A stretch of DNA of 64,000 nucleotides from Aureococcus anophagefferens (Eukaryota > Sar > Pelagophyceae > Pelagomonadales > Pelagomonadaceae). The number at the start of each line of letters is the position of its first letter. Position 1 is the stretch's first letter. The notes under the pieces were generated by a model that saw nothing but the letters and a program-made list of their open reading frames with translations, made no database searches and was not told the origin of the DNA. Below are positions 19,381 through 32,100 of the stretch, piece by piece. Location: the NCBI RefSeq assembly GCF_000186865.1, contig NW_008705572.1:207384-271383 (forward strand). Reading direction: 5' to 3'. The position numbers and the translations under genes were made by a program.

Positions 19381-19972
19381 TCATCGCAGGGCCGCGCAGA
19401 AGAGCTCGTCGACGCCCGACAGGGACGTCGGCGAGATCTGCTGGCCGTGGAGGTACTGCGCCGCGAGCGTCGCGTAGGCCAGCGGCCACGTGAGCAAAGA
19501 AAGCCGCTCCGCGTTGCGCAGCGACGGCGCCGCCTCGGCGAAGAGTACATCCGCCGCGGCCTGGCCGAGGACGATGCGCGAGAAGACGCCCGCGCCCGAC
19601 GCGAGGATCACGGCGACGTAGGCCGCGCGCTCCGCGGCGTCCGGGAGCGCCAAAGGGCCGCAGCCCGACAGCGCGACGCTGACCTCGCTCCAGATCGTCA
19701 CCGACGCCGTCGCGGCCACCGTCGCCGCGAGGGCCCGCTGCGCCACGAGGGGCGGGCCCTGGTTGTCGACGGGCGACGAGTTCAGGGCTGTGCGCCGCCG
19801 CGGCGCCGGCGCCCTGGGCACGTAGGCGCTCGCGGTGCTCGCGACCAGCGCGCAGAGGAGCAGACCTACGGGTGTGCGATGTTTGCTACGGCTTCAGGGA
19901 TGCGTTGGCGGCGCCAGCTTTGTGTTTTAGGCGAGAAAACGAGGTTCGCTGGACGCTGAAGCACGGACGCAT
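19381..19972 (-). CDS. Putative plastid-targeted membrane protein
   Basis: The main exon is 19865-19381. Its start reads LLLCALVASTASAYVPRAPAP, a signal peptide ending at an ASA-Y motif like the stramenopile ASAFAP plastid-import motif. A first exon MRPC at 19972-19963 joined by a GC-AG intron (19962-19866, acceptor CCCGTAG) completes it in phase 1, giving 164 residues. The rest has three to four hydrophobic segments (LAATVAATASVTIWSEVSVAL, YVAVILASGAGVFSRIVLG, LLTWPLAYATLAAQYL). No family recognised. The first exon is inference. Confidence 0.5.
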
Positions 19973-20105
19973 CGTCGACGAAGCGCGGCAGGAGGCACGC
20001 GCGCTGAGGCAAAGCTGAACGAGCACCGCAATGAGACTGCAAGAGCGGCCCATCCGGGAGACATCGGGGAACATAAATTATGTTTTGGGCGGCAGCAGCC
20101 CAAGC

Positions 20106-23100
20106 ATGAGACGCTACTGCGCAGCAGCCGCGCTGCTGCTGGTCGCCACCAGAGCCTGCCCGGACGTGTCGTTCACTGCGCGCAACATCGCGGTGGTCGG
20201 CAGCGGCGAGTCCGTCCTCGCCATCGACGTCGACGACGACGGGGACATCGATGTCTTAGCAGCGTCGAAGAACGACGACACGGTCAATTGGTACGAGAAC
20301 GACGGCTCGCAGTCCTTCACCGAACGAATCATCACGACGCTGGCGGACGAGGTGCGCTCGACCTACGCCATCGACGTCGACGGCGACGGCGACGTCGACG
20401 CGCTGTCGGCGTCGCTGGCCGACGACACGGTCGCGTGGTACGAGAACGACGGCTCCCAGTCCTTCACGACGCGCGTCGTCGAGGCGGCCGCCGACGCCGC
20501 CGTCTCGGTCTTCGCGATCGACGTCGACGGCGACGGCGACGTCGACGCGCTGTCGGCGTCGAAGCAGGACGACACGGTCGCGTGGTACGACAACGACGGC
20601 TCCGAGTCGTTCACGGAGCGCGTCATCACGACGCTGGCGGACGGCGCCTACTCCGTCTACGCCATCGACGTCGACGGCGACGCGGACGTGGACGCGCTGT
20701 CGGCGATCAACGAGCACGACGAAGTCGCGTGGTACGAGAACGACGGGTCCCAGTCCGTCGCCGGAGTCGCCGCACTTTTCTTCCTCCATCACTCCGGATC
20801 CACAGGTCCTTCACGGAGCGCGTCATCACGACGCTGGCCGTCGAAGCGCAGTCCGTCTTCGCGGTCGACGTCGACGACGACGGCGACGTGGACGTCGTCT
20901 CGGCGTCCGCGGGCGACGACACGATCGCCTGGTACGTGAACGACGGCGTCGGCGTCGTCTCGAAGAACGTCGTCTCGACGCTGGCCGTCGAGGCCCTCGG
21001 CGTCTACGCGATCGACGTCGACGGCGACGGGGACGTCGACGTGCTCTCGGCGTCCGCGAACGACGACACGGTCGCGTGGTACGAGAACGACGGGTCGCAG
21101 TCGTTCACGGAGCGCGTCGTCACGTCGCTGGCCGTGAAGGCCGTCTCCGTCTTCGCGTTCGACGTCGACGGCGACGGCGACGTCGACGCGTTGAGCGCCG
21201 GCGAGGCGATCTCCTGGTACGAGAACGACTGCGAGCCCTTCGAGCCGCCGCCCCAGACGACGTGCGCGAGCGTCTCGTTCTTGGAGCGCGTCGTCTCGAC
21301 GCTCGCGAACAACGTCTTCTCCGTCTTCGCCGCGGACGTCGACGGCGACGGGGACGTGGACGTGCTCTCGGCGGGGGGCTACAGCTCGGAGAGCGAGGTC
21401 GCGTGGTACGAAAACGACGGCTCCCTGTCCTTCACCGCGCGCCTCATCACGAACCTCGCGCTCACGCCCCAGGCCGCCTACGCGACCGACGTCGACGGCG
21501 ACGGCGACGTGGACGTGCTCTCGGCGTCCGCGGACGACGGCAAGGTCGCGTGGTACGAGAACGACGGATCCCAATCCTTCACGGAGCGCGTCGTCACGGA
21601 CTCGGCGGGCTACACCTATACCACGTGTCTCTACGCGACCGACGTCAACGACGACGGAAGCATGGACGTCCTCCTGGCGCGCAACGACGACGGGCACGTC
21701 GTCTGGTACGAGAACGACGGCTCCCAATCCTTCACCGAGCGCGTCGTCAGCGGCACGATGTTCGCGACTCGCACGGTGTACGCGATCGACGTCGACGGCG
21801 ACGGCGACGTCGACGCGCTCTCGGCGTCCTACAGCCAGGACACGGTCGCGTGGTTCGAGAACGACGGGTCCCAGTCCTTCACGGAGCGCGTCGTCGCGCC
21901 GTCGGCGGACGGCGCCCGCGTCGTCTTCGCGATCGACGTCGACGGCGACGGCGACGTCGACGTGCTGTCCGGGACCCAGGAGGCCGGCTCCGACGACAAC
22001 GACGACACGGTCGCGTGGTACGAGAACGACGGCTCCGAGTCCTTCACGGAGCGCGTCATCATCGACACCCTCCACGACGTCCAGTCCGTCTTCGCGATCG
22101 ACGTCAACGGCGACGGCGCCGTGGACGCGCTCTCGGCGTCGAGCGGCGACAACACGGTCGCGTATTACGAAAACGTCGGCTCCCTTTTTTTCCTTCATCG
22201 CGTCATCACCGTCGCCTTCTCCGAGCACGACATCACCGTCAATGCCGACGGCGCAGCATGCACTTTCGCGATCGACGTCGACGGCGACGGCGACGTCGAC
22301 GCGATGTCGGCGTCCTACCGGGACGACACGGTCGCGTGGTACGAGAACGACGGCTCCCAGTCCTTCACGGAGCGCGTCATAACGACGCTGGCGAACGCCG
22401 CCATCTCCGTCTACGCGATCGACGTCGACGGCGACGGCGACGTCGACGCGCTTTCGGCGTCCGTCAACGACAACACGGTCGCGTGGTACGAAAACGACGG
22501 GTCCCGGTCCTTCACGGGGCGCGTCATCACCGACTCGGCGTCCGGCGCCAACTTTGTCTTCGCGATCGACCTCGACGGCGACGGCGACGTCGACGTGCTG
22601 TCGGCGTCCGGCAACGACGACACGATCGCGTGGTACGAGAACGACGGGTCGCAGTCCTTCACAGAACGCGTCATCTCGAACTCGGCGGACGTCGCCCGCT
22701 CCGTCTTCGCGATCGATGTCGACGGCGACGGCGACGTCGACGCGCTGTCGGCGTCCTACTACGACGACACGGTCGCGTGGTACGAGAACGACGGGTCCCA
22801 GTCCTTCACGGAGCGCGTCATCACGACGCTCGCGGACGAAGCCTTCTCCGTCTTTGCCATCGACGTCGACGGCGACGGCAACGTCGACGCGCTCTCCGCG
22901 TCCGCCAACGACGACATGGTCGCGTGGTACGAGAATGACGGGTCCCAGTCCTTCACCGAGCACATCATCACCGACTCGGCGAACGGCGCCTACTCCGTTT
23001 TCGCGCTCGACGTCGACGGCGACGGCGACGTCGACGTCCTTTCGGCGTCCCAATGGGACGAGACCGTCGCGTGGTACGAGAACGACGGCTCCCAATTCTT

Positions 23101-26100
23101 CACGCAGCGCATCATTACAAACTCGGCGGACGGTGCTCGCTCCGTCTTCGCGATCGACTTTGACGGCGACGGCGACGTCGACGCGCTGTCGGCGTCCTCT
23201 CAAGACGACACGATCGCGTGGTACAAAAACGACTGCGCCACGCACGCGCCCACGGCCGCGCCGACGACGACGGCCGCGCCGACGGCCGCGCCGACGGCCG
23301 CGCCGACGACGACGGCCGCGCCGACGGCCGCGCCGACGCCGATCCCGAGCGCCCTGCCGACGGCCGCGCCGACGACCGCCGCGCCGACGAGCCCCCCGAC
23401 GGCGACCTTCGCCCCCTCGGCCGCGCCGACGGTCGCGTGCCCCTTCGGTGCGGTCTTCGAGACGCGCGTCGTCGTCGACCTCCCACCCGGCGAGTCGCCG
23501 CTCTACTTCCTCCCCGGGGACGTCAACGGCGACAAGGACGTGGACGTCGGCTACTCGAAGCTCGACGCCGACGGCTCCTACGTCTTCGCGCTGCGGTCGA
23601 CGTGCGACGCCGTTTCCGGGTGCGCGGACCCGGAGGTCGAATTCGCGTCGACGAGCCAAAACCTCGGCTACGCGTCGGACCTGGGGAACATCGTCCTCGA
23701 GAACCTCGACGGCGACGGCGACTACGACGTCGTCACGTCCTGGGGCGACAGCGACGGTTTCGGCGTTACCGTCCTCCTCGACGAGGGCGACGACGTCTGG
23801 ACCGCGATCCCCCTCAAACTCGGCGGCGCGCGCTCCGTCGCCGCCGGCGACTTCAACGGCGACGGGGATCTCGACGTCGTCGCGGGCCTGCCGGACGACG
23901 ACAGCGTCTACGTGTTCCAGCAGCTCAGAACCGGCTTCGTCGCCGGCGTGGGCGAACAGGTCGTCGACGCCGCCGCGACGGACGTCGCGCGCGTCGCCGC
24001 GGTCGACGTCGACGGCGACGCGGACCTCGACGTCGTCGCCGCGTCCGCCGCGGGGCTCGTGTGGTACGAGAACGACGGCGATTCGATCTACGGCTACTAC
24101 AGCTACAACAACAACTACTACTACGGGTCCAACGACTACGGCGGCCGGCGCCTCGAGGACTATCCCATCGCCTGGAAGGCGCACGTCGTCTCCGAGGAGG
24201 AGGCGTCGTCGCTCCTCGCCGCGGACCTGGACGGCGACGAGGACATCGATTTACTCACGACGCTCGGCCCCGACCTCGTCTTCGGGAGCTTCGTCAACGA
24301 CGGCGCCGGGACGTTCGCGAACTACACGTGCCACTTCTGCCCGCCGGGCGCCGCGTACGCCGCCGCCGGCGACTACGACGGCGACGGCCACAACGACTTC
24401 GTCGTCGCCTTCGTCGGCGACGAGACGCGCGTCGTCCTCTTCGCGCAGCACGAGGAGGACTTTTCGCCGATCAACGTCACGACGATCGCGGACGCGCCAA
24501 TCGGGCAGGTGTTCTTCGAGGACCTCGACGGCGACGGCGACCTCGAGATCCTCGTCGCGGACTTTGGTAACGGGCAGATCCTCGCGCTCGAGGAGGTCTG
24601 CGCCGAGGCGCCGGACCCGACGTTCGACCCGACGGCCGCGCCGTCGGCCGACCCGACGCCCGCGCCGTCGACGCTCGCGCCGTCGTCGCCGCTCCCGTCG
24701 CCGCCGCCGACGTCCCCGCCGACGGCGCCGTTCGTCGCCATCGACGCCATCGGCGAGAGCTTCTACTGCGTCGCGGAGCTCGAGTGCGCCGTGCACTGGA
24801 CGTACCGGGGCGGCGGCGGGACCTGCGAAAAGGTGTTTATCGACGTGACGCGAAGCGCCCTCGACGTGGTCAATTCGGGCGTCGCGCCTAACGCGCCGGG
24901 CGCGAATTCCTTTTCCGTGACCGTGCCGTCAGACGCCGAAATCGCGAGCTACACGATGACGCTGTCGTGCGCCGACGACGGGGGCGTCTTCGACGCGGTC
25001 GACTTCGCCGTGTCGTCGACGCCCGTCCCCTCGACCCCTCCCACGTCGTCGCCGAGCGCGGCGCCGAGCGTGCGTCCGTCGACCGCCACGCCTTCCACCG
25101 CCGCGCCCTCCGGCGCGCCGAGCGTTCCGCCGTCGCTCGCCCCGACGAGCGCGCCTCCGACGAGCGCGTCTCCGACGACGGACGCGCCGTCGCGCTGTCC
25201 GTCGTACGCGCCCTCGGAGCTCCCCACCCCCGAGCCGTCGAGCCCCTCGCCGAGCGGAGCGCCGTCCGCGGCGCCGTCGCCCGCGCCGTCGCCCGCGCCG
25301 TCCACCGCGGCGCCGAGCTCCTTTCCGACGCCCGACTGCTCCGGCAACGCGAGCCTCTTCTCCTACGAGCGGGGCCCCGACGTCGAGAGCTGGGCGGGCT
25401 CGACGACGACCTCGTACGCGGGCCTGGACGGCACCAACGGCGCGGTCCTGCGGACGCTCGACGACGCGGACACGACCCTCGTCACGTTCCTCTGCGCTCC
25501 CGACGACGTCGAGGTCTGCAACACGGTGGTGTTCGACTTCGGAGACGCCGTGCCGAGCGGCGACCTCTTCTTTCGAGTGACGCTGGGGAACTCCTCTATC
25601 GAAACGTCCTTCGACGACGAGGAGAGCCCGGTGTCGACCTACATGTTCTGCCTCAGCCACGGCGCCATCGTCCGCGCGCCGACGGCCGCGCCCACGGCGT
25701 CGCCGGCGCCGACGACGGGGAGCCCGAGCGACGCTCCGTCGTCGACTCCGAGCGCGATGCCCTCCTGGACGCCATCGTCGCTTCCCAGCGCGACTCCTTC
25801 AACACTTCCGAGCGCGTCGCCGACGAGTGCGCCCAGCGCGATGCCCTCGAATGCTCCCAGCGCGACACCCTCGCGGAACCCAGCGCCTTCGCCCTCGCTG
25901 GCGCCCGCGCCCGCGCCGACGACGGCCGCCCCGTCCAGAACGCCGACGCGTCCTCCGACGATCTACTGCCACGACGACGCCGCGTGGTACAAGCGCGACG
26001 CGCCGTCGAAGCACTGCGACTGGGTCGCCGGCTATTCCGCGGGCCGCTGCGAGGTCGTCGGCGCCGACGAGCGCCTCGCGCACGAGGCCTGCCGCGCGAG

Positions 26101-29100
26101 CTGCGGCTGCTCCGCGCCGCCGTCGGCCGCGCCGAGCGTCCCCCCGACGGCCTCCTTCCTCGAGATCACGTCCGTGGGCACGGAGCAGGTCTGCGTCGGG
26201 AATCTGGAGTGCCCCATTTTGTGGACCTACCGCGGCCCCGACTGCGCGACCGCGAGCGTCGTCGTCGTCTCGTCGGCCGACGGCGCCGTCGTGAGCTCCG
26301 CGGCCGGCGTGGACAACTCGGGCGCGGCGACGGCGATCGTGCCCGGCGACGCGGCCCTCAGCGACTACGAGATGACCATCGCGGCCTGCGGCGTCAGCGG
26401 GACGGCGACGCTGACCGTGAGCGCGACGCCGGCGCCCACGCTCAACCCCACGACGCTGAGCCCGTCGACGAGCGCGCCCACGCGTCGCCCGACGACGCCG
26501 CGCCCATCTTCATCAACGCCAACTCACCGACCGACGCCGCGGCCAACGACGCGAGCGCCGACGTCGTCCCCGCCGACGAGCGCGGCCCCGTCCCAAGCGC
26601 CGGCGATCGCCGTCACCATCGCGTCGTCGCTCGTCTTCGACGACCTCGACGCCGCGGCCTTCAACGCCGACGCGTCCGCCCAGGAGGCCTTCCGCCAGTC
26701 GCTCGTCGCGACGGTGGCCCTCGTCGAATCCGCGGACCAGGTGTCGAACGTCGTCGCGACGAGCGCCCGGCGGCGGCGGCTCGACGAGGGCGCCGCCGCG
26801 GAGGTGTCGTACGACGTCACGGTCGTCGTCGAGGGCGCGTCGGACGTCGACGCGGCGACGGCGGACGTCCTCGCGACCTACGAGGCCGACCTCAGCGATG
26901 CGCTCGAGGATGGGTCCTACGCCGAGGCCCTCGACGACGCGGCGGACGCCGAGGGCACGGATTTCAGTTTCGACGTCGACGAGGCGTCGTCCGTCGCGAG
27001 CGTCGAGGCGTCGGAGGTCGACAAGGTCATCATCGGCACGCCGGCGCCGACGCTCTCGTTCGCGCCGTCGGCGGCGCGGCCGCCGCCGAGCGGCGCGCCG
27101 ACGCTCGAGCCGAGCCCGCGGCCGACGACGGCGGAACCGACCGCGGCGCCGAGCACCGCGCGGCCGACGACCGCGCCGCCGACCGCCGCCCCGACGGTCC
27201 CGCCGACGGCGACCTTCGCCCCCACGGCCGCCCCGACGCTCACGCCCTGCGAGCTCGTCGCCGTGCCCGACCCGCCCGTCCTCGCGGCCGCGGCGTTCTC
27301 GTCCTCGGGCGCGCGGCTGACGCTGACCTTCGACGCCCCGACGGACCTCGCCGGCCTCGACGCCGGCGCGCTTTTCGCCTGCGGGGACCTCTTCGACTTC
27401 CCCGGCGCCGCGGACGCGTCGTGCTACTGGTACAACGCGACGGCCGCGGACGCGACCGTCGACGCGGTTGTCCCGGGCGACGCCGCGACGCTGCGGCCGG
27501 GCCTCGTGACGCGGGCCTGCGTGCCCGGCGACCGCTGCGACTGCTACGGCTACGCGAACGCGTCGGAGGCCACGGTCACGGCGTCGAATCCCGCGGTCCC
27601 CGTCGCCGTCGTCCAGGGACCACTCTTGGCGTCGACGTGCGACGGCTTCGTAGTGTCCGCGGCGCAGTCGACGGGCGGCGGCGGCCGGCCCCTGGAATTC
27701 GCGTGGACGGCGGCCGTCGACGGGAACGCGTCCTACGTCCTCGACCCGGCGAACGCGTCGGCCGTCGGTGCGACGCCCGCGGCGCTCGCCGCGCTCGTCG
27801 ACGCGGGCGCGACGGCCGTCGACCTCCGCCTCAACGTGACCAACTTCTTCGGCGAGAGCGACGTCGCGGACCACGTCGTGCGCATCACGGACAAGGCCGT
27901 GCCGAGCTGCGAGCTCGTCGGCGGCGATCATCGGACGTTCCTGCGGTCGCGGCGCGTCGACGTCGAGGCGCGCGCGTCCGCCACTGCCTGCGACGGGCGG
28001 CCCGTCGCCGCGCGGCGCGTCGCCTACGTTTGGAGCCTCGCCGACTCCGCCGGCAACCTCATTGACGTCGCCTCGACGGCGAGCAACCCGCGCTTCTTTC
28101 GCCTCGACCCGCTCGCGCTCCCGCTCGGTTCCTACGTCCTGACCGTCGTCGCGGTCGACGACTGGGGCTACCCCGTGCTCAACAACACGGCGGCCTGCAC
28201 GCTCGACATCACCGCCGGCGACGTCGTCGCGCTCATCGCCGGCGGCACGGCGCGCGTCGTCGCCGCCGCCGAGGCCCTCGCGCTCTCCGCGGCGGACTCG
28301 TACGACGAGGGCGGCTCGGAGCTCTCCTTCGCCTGGAACTGCACGGGCGCGGCGTGCCCGGCGCCGCTCGTCGCGACGGGGGCGACGCTCGCCGCGGGCC
28401 CCCTCGCGCCGGGAACCTACGTCTTCGCCGTCGAGGCGACGGCGTCGGACGGCCGGGCGGCGTCCGCGTCCGTCGCCGTCGACGTCGTCGCCGTCGCGCC
28501 GCCGGCCGTGTCCATCGGCGGCGGCGGGGCGGCCTGGAACGCCGACGCGAAGAACGGAGTCGGCGGCTACGTGGAGGCCTCCGGCGCGGCACGGATCAAT
28601 TCCACGTGGACACTCGCGTTCGGCGACTTGGCCGGCGGCGCCCGGCTCGCGGACGTCGCGCGGACGCCCCTCGCCGTCTCCGCCGCGGCGTCGTCCGTCG
28701 CGCACGACCTCGTGCTCGCGGGCGGGTGCCTCGTCCCCGGCGCGTCCTACGTCTTCCGCCTCTCGGCGACGTACGAGGCCGCGGGCGCCGCGTCGTCGGG
28801 CGAGGCGCGCGTCGCGGTCTCCGCGGCCATGCCGCCGTCGTCGGGCGTCGTCGCCGCGAGCCCGGCGAGCGGCACGGCCATGGCCACGGCCTTCGCCGCC
28901 GCGGCGTCGCTCTGGGCCGGCGACGCGCTGCCGCTGCGCTACGAGTTCTCGACGGCGTCCGGAATTCTACGCGTCGCGTCCGTGGAGCCGAGCGCCGGCG
29001 GCCTGCTCCTCGCCGCGGGGACCCAGGTCATCACCGTCGCCGTCACGGACGCGCACGGCGCCGCGGCGACGGCCGACGCGGCGCCCGTGGCCGTCCGCGG

Positions 29101-32100
29101 CTTGGCCGCGAACGCGTCGCTCGCCGACGCCGCGGACGACGCGCTCGAGGCCGCCTTCGCCGAGGACTCGCTCGACGCCGTCTGCCGCGCCGTGACGGCG
29201 TCGGCGGCGTCCGCGGGCGGCCGCAACGACACGGGCCGCCTCCTGGAGACGCTCGTGGACGCGCTCGTGAACGCGACGGCCAGGGCAGCACAAGAGAGCG
29301 AAATTCCCAACTTCAAAGGCTCCGATCTCGGCCGTTTTCCACTCGTTTTGGCTGATTTTTGGACGAGCGATCATCTCTCGGAACGGCCTCAAAGCGTGGA
29401 TGCTTTTTCCGGGACGCGCGCGCGGAACACTCACGTTGTAGCGACGTTGAATCACTCTTTTGCTGCCCAGGCGACGGCCGCCTACGTCGACGCGGACGAC
29501 CCGGAGCTCGTCGAGCAGGCCTGCGCGGCTTTGACGGGTGTCGCCGCGCAATCGTCGCTCGACCCGACGGGCGGCACGCCCCTGAAGACCCTGGGCCTCG
29601 TGCGCGGCCTCGCGGTCGCGTCCGCGGCCGAGGGCCTCGGCGGATCCGACACGACGACGCCGCGGTCCATCGCGTCCGTCGTCGACTCGCTCCTCGAGAC
29701 CGTCCTGTTCCTCGAGGATGCGCCAGTCGCCAACGCGTCGTCGAACGCGTCGGCGGCGGCGGCGCTGCTCCTCGAGACGGTCGACGCGCTCGCGGTCGCG
29801 CAGCTGGAGACGCTCGCCGTCGACGAGGACAGCGTCGGCGAGACCTTTGCCAACTTCGCGACGGCGAACCGGCGCGTGCTCCGGTCCGCGGACGAGTCCC
29901 GGTTCCTGGGCACGGCGACGATGAACGCGTCCGCGACCCTGCGGCCGCTCGCGTCTTTGGGCGACGTCGCGTCGTCGGTCTACATGACGCTGTCGGAGTT
30001 CGCCGTCGACCCCTACGGCGCGTCGAGCGACGCCGGCGCGAGCACGCTCCGCTTCCTCGCCTCCGACGGCGCCGCGACCCGCCGGCGGCTCGCCGGGGCG
30101 TCGACGAACCTCACGGTCGCGCTGTCGGTGCCGTCGGGCGACTACGGCGAGACGGCCGCGGCGTCGCGCGCGCCCGCGCGCGTCCGGAGCGTCGCGAACG
30201 TGACTTGCCCCTGCGGCTACTACGGCAACGTCACGGCGGACTGCGGGCCCTACCGCAACGCGACCGTGTTTTACTGCGACGGCGTCCCCGGCGAGTACGC
30301 GGTGTCGTGCCCGCTGTTGGAGACGGGCGTCTGCGCCATCTACGACGGTTTCGACTTCGCGCCGGCCTGCGAGACGTCCGTCGTCGACGGGACGACGATG
30401 TGCACCTGCGACCTCGCGACGGGAGAAGCGGCGGACGCGTCGCTGCGGTCGCGGCTGTTGGCGATGGCGTCGACGTACGCGGACGTGCTCGCGGCCGAGC
30501 CCGACTTCGCGCGCGCGGCGGTCATGCTCGTCGCGCTGGGCGCCGCGGCGCTGGGCTGCGTCGCCGCCGTCGCCTGGGGCCGGCGCCTCGACCGGTTGGA
30601 CGCGCGGGAGGACTCGTGGAAACGCGAGTCCGCGCGGCCGACGCTGAGCCGCCAGCAGACGCTGGGCCGCACGGGGCCCTTCTACCGCCAGACGACCTGG
30701 GACCGCTGCTCCTACGCGCTGCTGACGCGGCACCCCGTGCTCAGCTTCTACGCGGTGCACCGGCCCGGCGCGCCCCGCGGCGCGCGGGCCGTCCTCGTCT
30801 TCTTCGAGATTTTGGTTTTCATGTTCTGCTCGGCCCTCGAGAGCAATTTAGAGTTCCCCGAGCCCCGGGGCGGCTGCGGGTCCTACGACAGTGAGCACGA
30901 CTGCGTGGAGGGGACGCGCGTCTACGCGCTCGACAAGTCGACGATCCGCGCGCTCTGGTCCGCGTCCGCGCGCGACTCCTTGACGAAGCCGGCCTGCGCC
31001 TGGGACCTCTGCTCCCAGACCTGCGGCGCCATCGAGCCCGGCGACGGCTACTCGACGTCCTACCGGCGCTTCGTCTTCCTCGCGCTCACGCTCGCGGTGT
31101 CGTTCCCGCTGTGCGCGCTCTTCGAGCGCCTCTTCGAGGCCTACGTGCTCGGGCCCGTGCCGGAGGCGGTCCGCGCGCGGTTTCCGCGGCTCGCGAGGCT
31201 CTGCTGCGCCGCCGAGGGCGAGGCGGAGGCGAGCGTCGCTCCGGACGTCGAGGGCGCGCCGGACGACGAGGACCGCGGCGCGCCGCCGGCGCCGGATTTC
31301 GCCTCCTGCGCGTGCTTCGGCGCGGCGGACGCGTCGTGCCTCGCGCGCGGCGCCAGCGCGGACGACGCCGCCCCCGCCGCCGCCGCCGAGGAGTCGCTCG
31401 AGGCGGTCCTCGGCCTCGACAAGGAAGCGTCGCAGCACGCGCCGGTCGACGACGAGGTTCCAGAGGCGGCGCCCCGGCCGCCGGTCGAGAAGGAGGCGCG
31501 GCCGCCGCTGCCGCCGCTCGACTCGGAGCTCGAGCTGGCGCCGCCGGACGGCGCGGCCGCGCACCCCTTCGCGGCCATCGTCGAGCAGATCGAGCAACCC
31601 GCGTCCCTCGCGGCGCTGCCGACGCCGAAGCCGCCGGTCTACGGGAGCCCGGGCCCGACCGTCGAGGAACGGGGCCCGGAGGACGACGTCGCGCTTTTGG
31701 TCGAGGACGGCGACGGCGTGATGGAAAAGAAGACGACGGTGCCCAAGGCCCTCCAGAAGACGCTCTTCGACGAGAAGACGGCGGACACGCTCCAGTGGAT
31801 GCCGAGCGCGACCTGGGAGGACGACGTCGGCGACGGGTCGCGGAGTTTAGGCGACGAATCCTCGACGGGCCGGCGGCGCCGGGGCACGATGCAGGCGGCG
31901 AAGCGGCGGTCGACCGACGCGGCGCGGGCCCTGGCCCAGTACCACTACACGGTCAAGGCCGCCGTGACCATGGACCAGCGCCGCGCGGAGCGCTACGCGC
32001 TGTCGTCTCAGCTCGCCGCGCCCGTCGCGCGCGGCGTCGCGGCGCAGCTCCGCGAGCTCGACGACCTGTTGGCGGCCCTGGAGGCGCGGCGCGACGCGCG

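Noticed and set aside
19886..20074. 62-codon minus frame upstream of the giant gene
   Set aside because: Poor codon bias; it overlaps the proposed first exon and intron of the plastid-type membrane protein, which gives a better presequence.
20170..23235. CRISPR-like array
   Set aside because: The repeats are coding, 147 bp, contiguous and without unique spacers; the genome is eukaryotic.
20789..24184. 1,131-codon open frame on the minus strand opposite the FG-GAP repeats
   Set aside because: It is the GC-driven antisense shadow of the repeat array (RVDVAVAVDVDRED repeats mirror the Asp-rich repeats). The plus frame has a signal peptide and a known repeat family.
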